Assembly: GCA_963710175.1 (NCBI GenBank)
Contig: CAVPZC010000001.1
Coordinates: 1-64,000, forward strand
Origin: Phormidesmis sp963710175
GTDB lineage: Bacteria > Cyanobacteriota > Cyanobacteriia > Phormidesmidales > Phormidesmidaceae
Direction of reading: 5' to 3'
Length of the DNA stretch: 64,000 bases
Position numbers and translations under genes: made by a program. The number at the start of each line of letters is the position of its first letter. The first letter of the stretch is position 1. Below are positions 1 to 7,755 of this stretch, piece by piece. The notes beneath the pieces were generated by a model, which worked only from the letters and a program-made list of their open reading frames with translations, did no database searches and was not told the origin of the DNA.

Positions 1-42
1 ATCCTGTCTCTACAGACTTATACCGCAGAAGTATCAGATAAC

Positions 43-887
43 GGTGGTGCATTTTAGTAAAGGACAGAGAAAAAGACAGGATCTGCTCTTTCTGCTATCT
101 TTTTTCTGACTGAGCGATTGTACTCATGAATGAACAGCCAGATTGCACCAATGTGATTCTCCAGCTTCTTCGAGAAGGATAGCGTCTTCCTCACGAGTCT
201 CGAAATTCGCTGTCTCAGTGTGTTATTCAGCCTTTCGATGTAGCTGGTCAAGCCGCTGTCTTTGCCAACTGCAACATGCCGTTTACTCGGAATGACGCTG
301 ACGTATGCCTCCCAGTAATCGGTGTAGACCTTGGCACACTGTCTGTAGACGGCAGGTATTGACTGCCACAAGGCGATTGCCGATTCTCTAGAGCGGTCGC
401 CGATGTGACAACCAATTACCTCTCGGGTATCAGCATCAATAGCCAACCAAACCCATTGCTTGTTGCCCTTGTTATCCACGAATGACCAGAGTTCATCCAT
501 CTGAACCTTCAGCTTGCCTTTGGCTTTCGGTATTACCGTCACAACCTGAGGCACCAATGCATACTCATCATTCACATGGCTTTGTAGCCAACTGTCTGAA
601 ACGCCTGTTGCCATAGCGATGCCTGCTAACGGGATCTTCTCCAGTAGTAGCAGCGTTACCAACCCTAACGTGTCTCTGTCTTGGGGCTTCCACTGCGGAT
701 CTTCGACGAATTGACGACCGCAATCTCGGCACTTGTAGTTTTGCTTGCCACGGCGTGTCGTACCATTCTTTGAGATATCGTGAGAGCCGCAAGTAGGACA
801 GGTCATTTCTGGCTTTATTGTCATAGCGCCTTTGCCGAACAACAGATATGCCCTATTTTTCTCTAGCCTTTACATTAATGCACTACC
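43..887 (-). mobile_element. IS1-family insertion sequence, apparently complete
   Basis: A single transposase gene is bracketed by 21-bp terminal inverted repeats at 43-63 and 867-887 that match at 17 of 21 positions. The outer ends read GGTGGTGC and GGTAGTGC, close to the GGTGATGC tip of Escherichia coli IS1. The transposase stop codon lies inside the left repeat, as is usual for IS1. I see no convincing 8-9 bp target duplication: CAGATAAC precedes the element and CAGAAGAG follows it, sharing only CAGA. The element ends 18 bp from the stop codon of the ABC ATPase gene. Confidence 0.85.
54..824 (-). CDS. IS1-family transposase, single-ORF form
   Basis: This is a DDE transposase that moves the surrounding element. 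Residues 8-35 form an InsA-like zinc ribbon with CPTCG and CRDCG pairs. A short helix-turn-helix segment follows, then the catalytic core with MDELWSFV, YTDYWEAY and the acidic motif in YIERLNNTLRQRISRLVRKT, which is the classical IS1 C-terminal signature. In E. coli IS1 the protein is made by frameshifting between insA and insB; here both parts are one uninterrupted frame of about 256 residues. I chose the ATG at 824 because AAAGG lies 5 bp upstream; an upstream TTG at 842 would add six residues. No frameshift or stop is visible, so the gene looks intact. Confidence 0.88.
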   Translation of the reverse strand: MTIKPEMTCPTCGSHDISKNGTTRRGKQNYKCRDCGRQFVEDPQWKPQDRDTLGLVTLLLLEKIPLAGIAMATGVSDSWLQSHVNDEYALVPQVVTVIPKAKGKLKVQMDELWSFVDNKGNKQWVWLAIDADTREVIGCHIGDRSRESAIALWQSIPAVYRQCAKVYTDYWEAYVSVIPSKRHVAVGKDSGLTSYIERLNNTLRQRISRLVRKTLSFSKKLENHIGAIWLFIHEYNRSVRKKIAERADPVFFSVLY

Positions 888-905
888 CAGAAGAGAATCG
901 ATCTT

Positions 906-1667
906 CTACGAAACGGCTTGCTGTGTTAGCAGTCTTAATATTTTGTCCTGGCAGCGCTTAAAATTAGGCTCTTCGCGAGTAGCTGCCGTTCTTTCAGTGC
1001 CTAATTCAATGGCGATTTCAGCCTGAATAGTTCCGGGCCTGGCGGTCATAACATAGACGCGCTGAGAGAGAAAAACCGCCTCTCGCACATCGTGAGTAAT
1101 CATCAAAATGCTGGTGCCGGTGCGCTTCCATAGCTCTAGCAAAAACTGTTGCATGGTCTCCTTGGTTTGCACGTCGAGCGCGCCGAAGGGTTCGTCCATG
1201 AGCAGTATTTTGGGTTGGCTGGTGAGGGCACGGGCGATCGCCACCCGCTGCTTCATTCCACCTGACAATTGCTTGGGTAACGCCTGTGCAAATTTAGAAA
1301 GTCCTACCATATCGATATAGTAAGAAGCAGGCTGGCGACGCTCTTTAGCCCCAATGCCCTGTAGCTTTAGGCCAAACTCCACATTCTTTTGTACCGTCAT
1401 CCACGGGTACAGCGTGTAGTCTTGAAAGACCATACCCCGGTCTGCGCCTGGCCCTTCCACCAGCTGATAGTCAACAGTGATATGCCCCTTAGTCGGCTGC
1501 TCTAGCCCGGCAACTAGCCTGAGTAAAGTAGACTTACCCGAGCCAGAAGCTCCCACCACACAGACAAATTCACCCTGCTCAACGTGCAGGTTCAACCGTT
1601 TGAGCGCCGTGATGGGGCCTTTGTTAGTTGCGAATTCTTTGTCTAAGTCAGAGACTTTTAGATGCAT
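906..1667 (-). CDS. ABC transporter ATP-binding protein, nitrate/sulfonate/taurine type; probable guanidine importer ATPase
   Basis: This is the cytoplasmic ATPase of an importer, last of five co-directional genes. Walker A is GASGSGKST, the Q loop lies in MVFQDYTLYPW, the signature is LSGGMKQRVAIARAL and Walker B is ILLMDEPFGALD followed by the switch His in MITHD. The nearest families are SsuB, TauB and NrtD. The ATG at 1667 is preceded by AGGGG at good spacing and gives about 254 residues; an upstream start at 1715 would add a poorly conserved 16-residue leader. Gene order matches what I recall for sll1082 at the Synechocystis guanidine locus, so guanidine is the favoured substrate by inference; sulfonates or other amines remain possible. 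Confidence 0.88.
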   Translation of the reverse strand: MHLKVSDLDKEFATNKGPITALKRLNLHVEQGEFVCVVGASGSGKSTLLRLVAGLEQPTKGHITVDYQLVEGPGADRGMVFQDYTLYPWMTVQKNVEFGLKLQGIGAKERRQPASYYIDMVGLSKFAQALPKQLSGGMKQRVAIARALTSQPKILLMDEPFGALDVQTKETMQQFLLELWKRTGTSILMITHDVREAVFLSQRVYVMTARPGTIQAEIAIELGTERTAATREEPNFKRCQDKILRLLTQQAVS

Positions 1668-1732
1668 GAGATGTCCCCTGTGACATGACGGACGCTTGTT
1701 GAAAGGTTGATCCAAAAAGTTGATCTAAAAAG

Positions 1733-2584
1733 CTAATCAACGGCCCATTTGCAGGTGACTTTTTGTAACCAGCGCAGTGAGAGATCGATCAAAAAGCCAA
1801 TTACGCCCAGCAGGATTAGATAGGCAAAAATCTCGTCTGTTCTAAAGAATTTTTGAGCGATCGCAATTCGCTTACCCAACCCCTCATTTGCCGCGATTAA
1901 TTCAGCTACCACTACCAGATTCCAGGCCGCTGCCATGTTAATCCGAAAAGCATCAATGATGTTGGGCAACACATAGGGGGTAATCACCTGCATCAGCGTT
2001 TGCCGCCGCGAGCCGCCCATAGTGTAGGTCGCCTCTAGCAAATGCTTAGGCACAAACTTCACAGCGTCCATAATCATCAGCGTATTGAAGAAGATCACGC
2101 CGATAAAAATCAGCGCAATCTTAGGCTCTTCGCCCAGCCCTAAATAGATAATCAGCAGTGGAATAAAAGCAGGAGCAGGCATGTAGCGGACAATGCCAAT
2201 GATCGGCTCAAAGAGCGATCGCACTGTTGCAAACGCGCCCATCGCAATCCCTAGCGGCACCGAAACCACAGCTGCCAGTAGGAATCCAGAGCCAACCCGC
2301 ATCAGGCTAGCGCCAAGATCTTCTAGCACCACGCCCTGGCTCCACAGTTCTCCAAAAGAGCTAACCACAGCTACTGGCGACGGTAAAAACTTCGGGTTGA
2401 CCAGACCACTGCTCGAAAGCAGCCACCACAGCGCCAGCGGGATCACCACCGAAAGCACGCGCAAAATCCAGTCTAACCGAGCTGGAATCGGCTCGCTGAG
2501 CTGCCAAAACGGGCGGGGCTTCAGGCTTTTGCGATTGTTCTGGCCCAATACTTGAGCTGGCGCAGCACTCTCAGTTCTCGTCAT
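1733..2584 (-). CDS. ABC transporter permease, SsuC/TauC/NrtB type; probable guanidine importer permease
   Basis: An integral inner-membrane permease of 283 residues with a cytoplasmic N-terminus, a first membrane helix at about residues 40-60 and a BPD_transp_1 core. The EAA loop reads approximately EATYTMGGSRRQTLMQVI and is followed by ITPYVLPNIIDAFRINMA, as in nitrate/sulfonate/taurine permeases. It starts 11 bp downstream of the binding-protein stop and ends 65 bp before the ATPase start, so the three transporter genes form one operon. The substrate assignment rests only on synteny with the hypA/hypB-like genes upstream. Confidence 0.88.
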   Translation of the reverse strand: MTRTESAAPAQVLGQNNRKSLKPRPFWQLSEPIPARLDWILRVLSVVIPLALWWLLSSSGLVNPKFLPSPVAVVSSFGELWSQGVVLEDLGASLMRVGSGFLLAAVVSVPLGIAMGAFATVRSLFEPIIGIVRYMPAPAFIPLLIIYLGLGEEPKIALIFIGVIFFNTLMIMDAVKFVPKHLLEATYTMGGSRRQTLMQVITPYVLPNIIDAFRINMAAAWNLVVVAELIAANEGLGKRIAIAQKFFRTDEIFAYLILLGVIGFLIDLSLRWLQKVTCKWAVD

Positions 2585-2595
2585 TTAGAGCCTTC

Positions 2596-3642
2596 CTATT
2601 GAGCGGCAGCGTAAGCTTTAACAAACTGATCATCCAAAATCGTCTCTAAATCAGGCGCTTCGGGAATAAAGCCAACGCCCACCATAAAGTCGGCCATCTC
2701 CACAGCCGCTGCTGGCATGTGTTGGATGCCATCACCGTCGCTAAAGGCTTCCAGATTGTCTTCTATCGTGAAAAACCGGGTGCCGTCTTGGAGCTGCCGC
2801 ACCTCTTCTGGAGTAATGCCGGCTCGCTCAGCCAAGATTTCATCGGATCGCTCAGGGTTCTCTTCCATAAAGGCACGTACATCAAACCAGGTATCGACAA
2901 TCGCCTGCACGTCGTCTGGTCGCTCATCGATGATTGTTTGGCTCATCACTAATAGGTCAGGAATTGCCCCTGGGAAATCGGCAGAAGAAATCAGCTCTTT
3001 GCTGCCTTCCCGCTCTAAAGCGATTGACCAAAAAGGCGGAAAAGCTCCTACCGCGTCGGCCTGACCCGCTGCAAAGGCCGCTGCCGCCGCGCCGGTTTCT
3101 AACGGCAAAATCTCTACATCCTCTCGTGAGAGACCTTCTCTTTCTAAAGCTAGGGTCAGCAAAAAGTCGTCGACGACGCCCTCTTCTACCGCAACCTGCT
3201 TTCCTTTCAGGTCGGCTACCGTGTTGATATCTTCGGTGACAATAATTTTGTCATTGCCCGCAGAGTTGTCGTTTACTAGCACCGCTGCCTGCCCATTCAC
3301 TGAGTCAGCGGCAAAAGAAATGGTGTCGTTCAGGGTTTGGCAATTACCGTCGACCTGGCCAGCAGCCAGTGCCTCCATCGATTCGATATAGCCGTCGAAC
3401 CACTTCATTTCTACATTTACGTTATTGGCGGCAAACAGCCCTTCCTGCTCGGCGATCGCCCAGGGCCACCAGCCCGGCCAGCTGCTATAGCCAATTACAA
3501 TCGGCTCGTTTGACACAGCGGCAGTGGTGTCGTCACTGCTAGCGCTGCTGCCAGCATCATCGGTCGTTTGCCCGCAGCCAACGGTGACCATCATTGTGCA
3601 GAAAAAGGCAAGCAAGAGTGAGATTAATTGACGTCGTTTCAT
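2596..3642 (-). CDS. ABC transporter substrate-binding lipoprotein, NMT1/TauA-like; probable guanidine-binding protein
   Basis: A periplasmic solute-binding protein of 348 residues. The N-terminus is a lipoprotein signal with basic MKRRQ, a hydrophobic core and a lipobox ending VGC (Cys about 23). A Ser/Asp/Thr-rich spacer leads to the binding domain, which begins IGYSSWPGWWPWAIAEQEG. The tryptophan-rich segment is characteristic of a cyanobacterial subfamily of NMT1-like proteins, and aromatic boxes are well suited to cations such as guanidinium, though that is inference. About 170 bp separate it from the upstream hypB-like gene. I looked there for the guanidine-I (ykkC) aptamer signature on the minus strand and did not see it. 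Confidence 0.87.
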   Translation of the reverse strand: MKRRQLISLLLAFFCTMMVTVGCGQTTDDAGSSASSDDTTAAVSNEPIVIGYSSWPGWWPWAIAEQEGLFAANNVNVEMKWFDGYIESMEALAAGQVDGNCQTLNDTISFAADSVNGQAAVLVNDNSAGNDKIIVTEDINTVADLKGKQVAVEEGVVDDFLLTLALEREGLSREDVEILPLETGAAAAAFAAGQADAVGAFPPFWSIALEREGSKELISSADFPGAIPDLLVMSQTIIDERPDDVQAIVDTWFDVRAFMEENPERSDEILAERAGITPEEVRQLQDGTRFFTIEDNLEAFSDGDGIQHMPAAAVEMADFMVGVGFIPEAPDLETILDDQFVKAYAAAQ

Positions 3643-3812
3643 TTAAAAATAGTACTCAAAAGAGAAAGCTAGAAAGCAATGCAAACCGTTGAAATAGAAG
3701 GACATAGATGCTGGCGATCAACATCAGCGGCGGTCGCTGAAGCTGTCTGAGCAGCACCCCGTCTAAGCAGCATGCCAGACAGTCAAGCAGATAGTTTAAA
3801 GCGATCGCGCCT

Positions 3813-4532
3813 TCAAGCTGTCTGATGCAATACTTGAGCAGCGGCTTCAGCTTTAGGCCGCTGCGCTGCTACCGTCTGCCGTACCCAGGTAAACCAGTCC
3901 GCTAGCCCCTCGCCAGTTTTGGCAGAGACTGGGATGACCACTACCCGAGAGTTTAGCTGACGAACATTGGCCACAATGGTATCAATACTTACATCCAGAT
4001 GGGGAGCCAAATCTGTTTTAGTAATTAGCAGACAGTCTGCTTCTCGAAACATGACGGGGTACTTCAGCGGCTTATCTTCTCCTTCGGTCAGGCTCAGCAG
4101 GGCGACTTTAGCATGTTCACCCACTTCAAATTCTGCTGGGCACACCAGATTGCCAACATTTTCTACAAACATCAAGTCAAACTCGCTGGGCCGCTGCTCT
4201 TGCTCAAACTGATGCAGACCGCCAGCGACCATTTTGGAGTCCAGATGGCAGGCTCTCCCAGTATTGATAGCCACAACAGGCACGCCGTATTGCCGCAGTC
4301 GGTCAGCATCTAGCTGAGTGGTCATGTCTCCTTCGATCACCGCTATCCGCAGCTCTGAGCGTAGCTGCTGTAGAGTTTTTTCTAGCAGCTGCGTTTTTCC
4401 CGCGCCCGGACTGCTCATCAAGTTCAGGCAGGTGATGCCCCACCGATTGAGGCGATCGCGATTGGCATCGGCCCCGTGCTGATTGGCGTGGAGCAGGTTC
4501 ATTTCTAAGGCAGCGTCAAAAGTCTGGTGCAT
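3813..4532 (-). CDS. hypB: HypB-family nickel-insertion GTPase, without His-rich N-terminus; GhaB-like
   Basis: A G3E-family GTPase that helps deliver nickel to a metalloenzyme. The P-loop is SSPGAGKTQLLEKT, followed by EGDMTTQLDADR. The G-domain metal site is visible as GRACHLD and NLVCPAEFEVGEH, and the base-specificity motif is TKTD. The N-terminal CxxCGC and polyhistidine regions of hydrogenase-type HypB are absent. That agrees with the accessory form that I recall accompanying nickel-dependent guanidine hydrolase GdmH in Synechocystis (sll1079), but a hydrogenase role cannot be excluded. The ATG at 4532 is preferred over a TTG at 4544. Confidence 0.88.
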   Translation of the reverse strand: MHQTFDAALEMNLLHANQHGADANRDRLNRWGITCLNLMSSPGAGKTQLLEKTLQQLRSELRIAVIEGDMTTQLDADRLRQYGVPVVAINTGRACHLDSKMVAGGLHQFEQEQRPSEFDLMFVENVGNLVCPAEFEVGEHAKVALLSLTEGEDKPLKYPVMFREADCLLITKTDLAPHLDVSIDTIVANVRQLNSRVVVIPVSAKTGEGLADWFTWVRQTVAAQRPKAEAAAQVLHQTA

Positions 4533-4628
4533 GGCAAAACTCAAAAAGAACGGCGATGGGGGTACCAGCTGAGCGCCCTCATTATATTGGAGCGCTGGGT
4601 AAATATCTGAAAGCTAAACAGCCACCGG

Positions 4629-4991
4629 CTAAACAGGCACGGACTGAGAAAACTCAACCCGGTCAATTTTTAGCTCTCGCCCGGAGCGAATGTCATCCAT
4701 CGGCGCCTGACAGGTCGGGCAGGCATACTGCAAACCCATCTCCGGCGTATACTCCTGCTGGCAGGTGTGGCAAAAGGCAATCAGCGGCTTTTCTTTGATC
4801 ACCAGGTCGGCCTCGCTCAAAAAGGTGTCCTGAGTCTGCGCCTGAAAAGCAAACGTCAGGCTAGCTGGTTCAACGCAGGTAAACGCACCGACGGTCAAAT
4901 GTACACGCTCTACCGTTGGGTGACCCGGCTGCTCAGCCAGCCAGTCTTTTACGGTCAAAATCAAGGCTTTGGTCATGTCTGTCTCGTGCAC
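4629..4991 (-). CDS. hypA: HypA-family nickel chaperone; GhaA-like
   Basis: A small nickel/zinc metallochaperone of about 120 residues. It begins MHETDMTKAL, preserving the His2-Glu3 pair that forms the N-terminal nickel site in HypA. The zinc site is formed by CHTC at about residues 74-77 and CPTC at about 91-94. The start is a GTG: this codon gives the required MHE terminus, and GGAG lies 7 bp upstream. It is the first gene of the run hypA, hypB, binding protein, permease, ATPase, with only 53 bp to a divergent methyltransferase gene. In Synechocystis the guanidine hydrolase gene precedes hypA at this point; here it does not. Confidence 0.88.
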   Translation of the reverse strand: MHETDMTKALILTVKDWLAEQPGHPTVERVHLTVGAFTCVEPASLTFAFQAQTQDTFLSEADLVIKEKPLIAFCHTCQQEYTPEMGLQYACPTCQAPMDDIRSGRELKIDRVEFSQSVPV

Positions 4992-5044
4992 GATCTTTCT
5001 CCATATTTCTTTACACTGAGTAAAGGCGTCAACTCAATTACTCC

Positions 5045-5716
5045 ATGCTGCTAGAAACCAATCAAAGGGCTAAGCTCGATCCGTCTGATGATACGCTGTT
5101 TTACGATTCACCGCGCTTTGTCACCCATGTAGACGAAGGGTTTATTGCCCAGCTCACGCAGCTTTATCGCGATCGCATCTCTCCCGACAGCCGCGTTTTA
5201 GATATGATGAGCAGCTGGGTATCGCACCTGCCGACTGACATTGCTTACGCCCATGTCGAAGGTCACGGCCTCAATGCCGAAGAGCTGGCGCGCAATCCAC
5301 AGCTCGACCATTACTTTGTGCAAAACCTCAATCAGAATCAGACGCTGCCGCTAGAAGACTGCTCTTTTGACGCGGTGATCAATACGGTCTCTGTTCAATA
5401 CGTTCAGTATCCTGAGCAGGTTTTTGCTGAGGTATACCGGGTGCTTAAGCCGGGTGGCATCGCTATTTTTAGTTTTTCTAATCGGATGTTTTATCAAAAG
5501 GCGATCGCTGCCTGGCGAGAGAGCAGCGAAGCGAGCCGGGTTGCCCTGGTCAAACGCTACTTTGAAGTGGTGCCCGGCTTTGGCAATATCGAAACAGTTG
5601 CCAAAACATCAGAAGCGCCCACTATCTTACAGATGATGGGCATCGGTGGCGGCGATCCGTTTTACGCGGTGATTGCTGAGCGGATGGAGCCCTTGGCGGA
5701 TTTAACAGCGCCTTAA
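5045..5716 (+). CDS. SAM-dependent methyltransferase (type 11-like), substrate unknown
   Basis: A soluble 223-residue protein with a class I methyltransferase layout. The motif I region reads RVLDMMSSWVSHLP and lacks the usual glycine-rich DxGxGxG loop. The downstream acidic/aromatic motif SFDAVINTVSVQYVQYPEQ and the post-strand motif YRVLKPGGIAIFSFSNR are well preserved. This subfamily without the glycine loop is common in cyanobacteria. The gene diverges from hypA with a 53-bp gap and overlaps the PlsC-like gene on the other strand by 4 bp at its 3' end. No substrate can be inferred. Confidence 0.8.
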   Translation: MLLETNQRAKLDPSDDTLFYDSPRFVTHVDEGFIAQLTQLYRDRISPDSRVLDMMSSWVSHLPTDIAYAHVEGHGLNAEELARNPQLDHYFVQNLNQNQTLPLEDCSFDAVINTVSVQYVQYPEQVFAEVYRVLKPGGIAIFSFSNRMFYQKAIAAWRESSEASRVALVKRYFEVVPGFGNIETVAKTSEAPTILQMMGIGGGDPFYAVIAERMEPLADLTAP

Positions 5717-7119
5717 TCGGTCAAAATCAGCGCCGTCATCTCAGCCTGTAGGTCTTGGGTCAGCGTGGCGATCGCGCCTCTGCGTTTAGCCCTGTAGTCG
5801 GCTAGCCGCTGATTGACCACAACCGGCTGACCCACTGTGACAATCGCCTTCTGCTTGCCAAGCTGCGGACGCTTGGTCGAATTCCCTTCGATTTTATTCA
5901 CCATATCGCGCAGCAGCAGCGTGGTTTCTGCGAAGCGATCAGCGCTAGGGTGCTCTTTTACGTAGTGTCCGGTGACGGCCACAAAGCTCTCCATCAAACG
6001 CATATGCCACATGCGCAAATCAGCTTCTTCGGCCACTCGGTCGGCAAGCCCTCGGGCCACTGGCGATAGACTATCCGCATCTTCTCGAAAAATGCGACTC
6101 CATCCTGCTTGCTCCAGTCTGCGGCAGCGGTCAATCAGACTGCCCTTAGGCCGTAAGTCAAAATAGTCTTCTGAAACCTGTAGCGCCTGATCCATTAAGG
6201 TTTTTAGCCGTTCAGCGAGTCGCGCATTGGGCTCTCCCTCCCGCTCAGACAAGGCAAAATCTACACCGTAAAATTCGTGGTAGTACCTCTCCATCAGCGT
6301 CAGTAGATGCTCAGCTAGCCGGTAGAGACGGTCATAGAGTTCGAGTTTGCTGCCTTGGGAGGGGTTAGTGCGATCGCCCCCAAAAAGTTGCTGAAGCGAT
6401 TCGCTTTCCGCCTGAGTCGGCAGGCCCAATCCACTGTCCATCTCCAGCTGAGCGATCAGCTCACTCAGCGGCTGCCAGGGCGCAGCCAGATACCGATACT
6501 GAATGCCCACCGGCAAAATCACCACCGATTCAGACCGGCCCTGTGCCTGCAAGTCTTCCGCACACCAAAAGGCTAGCTGAGCAATACCGGGTTCGAGCGG
6601 GCTAACGATTTCATTGTGGCCATTGTTGCCGCCTTCGGGCGCCGCCGCCAGCGGAAATCGCCCGTCTACAAATAGGCGGCGAGCGGTTTTCAGCGCCAAA
6701 ATATCCAGCTTGCCGCGCTGAATAGGTATTCCACCTAGGTGCGAAAACACCCAGCTCAAATAGCTCCCCGCCCACAGCGGAATGCCCCGGTCATAGATGA
6801 AGTGGGCGTGCGTTGTCTCCAGGTGAAAGCCCAGAGCTCGGGCAGTTTGTGGCAGAGCCTGCCAGAGCAAATGACTCAGCACATAGGGGTCTGTCAGGCT
6901 AGGATGGCGAAACGCTATTAAGAGCCGCGTCTTGCCAGCGTCAAAATCGCGGTACAGATTTGCCAGCATCTCCACATTGCGCGTCTCAATCTCAGCCACA
7001 TCAGTCTGCCACGCCGTCCAGACTGGTATCATCGGCTGCATCACCCGCCTCAGCCAGGGACTGTAGTTTGGCGGAATAAAATTCAGAGCAGGCTGAGCGC
7101 GACTAATAGCAGGAGACAT
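5713..7119 (-). CDS. PlsC-like 1-acylglycerol-3-phosphate O-acyltransferase family protein
   Basis: A 468-residue protein with a glycerolipid acyltransferase domain in its first half. The catalytic HX4D motif is FRHPSLTDPYVL at about residues 71-82. The glycerophosphate-binding region is GGIPIQRGKLD, and the third motif appears as AAAPEGGNNGHN, where the usual EGxR arginine is replaced. The second half is helical and charged and is probably a cyanobacterial extension. The N-terminus has no cleavable signal. Length is about twice that of E. coli PlsC, so it belongs to a long cyanobacterial class and the exact acyl acceptor is uncertain. Confidence 0.78.
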   Translation of the reverse strand: MSPAISRAQPALNFIPPNYSPWLRRVMQPMIPVWTAWQTDVAEIETRNVEMLANLYRDFDAGKTRLLIAFRHPSLTDPYVLSHLLWQALPQTARALGFHLETTHAHFIYDRGIPLWAGSYLSWVFSHLGGIPIQRGKLDILALKTARRLFVDGRFPLAAAPEGGNNGHNEIVSPLEPGIAQLAFWCAEDLQAQGRSESVVILPVGIQYRYLAAPWQPLSELIAQLEMDSGLGLPTQAESESLQQLFGGDRTNPSQGSKLELYDRLYRLAEHLLTLMERYYHEFYGVDFALSEREGEPNARLAERLKTLMDQALQVSEDYFDLRPKGSLIDRCRRLEQAGWSRIFREDADSLSPVARGLADRVAEEADLRMWHMRLMESFVAVTGHYVKEHPSADRFAETTLLLRDMVNKIEGNSTKRPQLGKQKAIVTVGQPVVVNQRLADYRAKRRGAIATLTQDLQAEMTALILTD

Positions 7120-7244
7120 GCAGCAAACAGGCTAAACAGTGACGAATCAAGATCAGCAGATAAGATCTTTATATCAGCTTGCCCTGCTTTGTCGCGGACT
7201 GGCCGTTTTGTTAGCCACTTTTAAGCCTCACAGGGCTTTTGGCT

Positions 7245-7274
7245 CTGCAATAGCAGGGCTTCGAGCTATTGCAG
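7245..7274 (-). repeat. 9-bp perfect hairpin spanning the stop codon of the 2-TM gene
   Basis: The arms CTGCAATAG and CTATTGCAG pair perfectly around a 12-nt loop. Read on the minus strand, the first arm contains the last codons and the TAG stop of the gene ending at 7266. No T-run follows, so it is not a classical intrinsic terminator; it could protect the mRNA 3' end or be chance. Confidence 0.5.
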
Positions 7275-7685
7275 GGCTTCGGGATAGATGCGAGCAATCT
7301 CATCAAATTCGCGGTCGATTTCCTCAACGGGCCGCTGACTGTAGCGCACAGACATATCAAGCAGCTTTAGTCGTTCAATGCACATGCGGCTGCGGGTAAC
7401 TTTTTCAGTAGTATGCGCCTTAAAGCCCTCTGCAAAAGTCGCGACAAAGCCTAGAGCAGCGGCAATTGTGCAAGACAGTTTCCAGCCTGCTACACCCGCG
7501 CCAATTACCGGCCCCTGGGTCGCTGCCAGAGTCGTAATGACGGTGGTTGCCGCCGCACTAAAAATAGAGGTGAAAAACAGCACGGCATTCAGCCGATTCA
7601 CCTGGTTAGACAGATTGGTCGAACACTCGATGCTTTTAGCAATATTGCGAATAATTCGCTCAGGGATATCTACTCGGGGTTCCAT
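7266..7685 (-). CDS. Small two-helix membrane protein, paralogue of the protein at 39335-39769
   Basis: A protein of about 139 residues that I cannot name. A charged N-terminal helix precedes two hydrophobic segments, roughly residues 35-55 and 68-85, separated by TQGPVIGAGVAGWK. A helical, charged C-terminus follows (RMCIERLKLLDMS). The arrangement recalls small 2-TM SLATT/DUF4231-like proteins, but that is resemblance only. The second copy in this window shares GGPIIG-NW and the hydrophobic hairpin. I chose the ATG at 7685 because CCAGGAG lies upstream at good spacing, and the same leader precedes the paralogue. A TTG at 7724 would add 13 residues. Confidence 0.62.
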   Translation of the reverse strand: MEPRVDIPERIIRNIAKSIECSTNLSNQVNRLNAVLFFTSIFSAAATTVITTLAATQGPVIGAGVAGWKLSCTIAAALGFVATFAEGFKAHTTEKVTRSRMCIERLKLLDMSVRYSQRPVEEIDREFDEIARIYPEALQ

Positions 7686-7755
7686 CTGGTCATTTCTCCT
7701 GGATACCTGCTTGGATTTTAGCAACGCCCAAAGCGCCTGCCAGATGAGCTTACAG

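Noticed and set aside
35..42. Target-site duplication of the IS1-type element
   Set aside because: CAGATAAC and CAGAAGAG share only four bases.
3643..3812. Possible guanidine-I riboswitch in the gap before the binding-protein gene
   Set aside because: The minus strand lacks the conserved aptamer segments; only GC-rich hairpin-like stretches are present.
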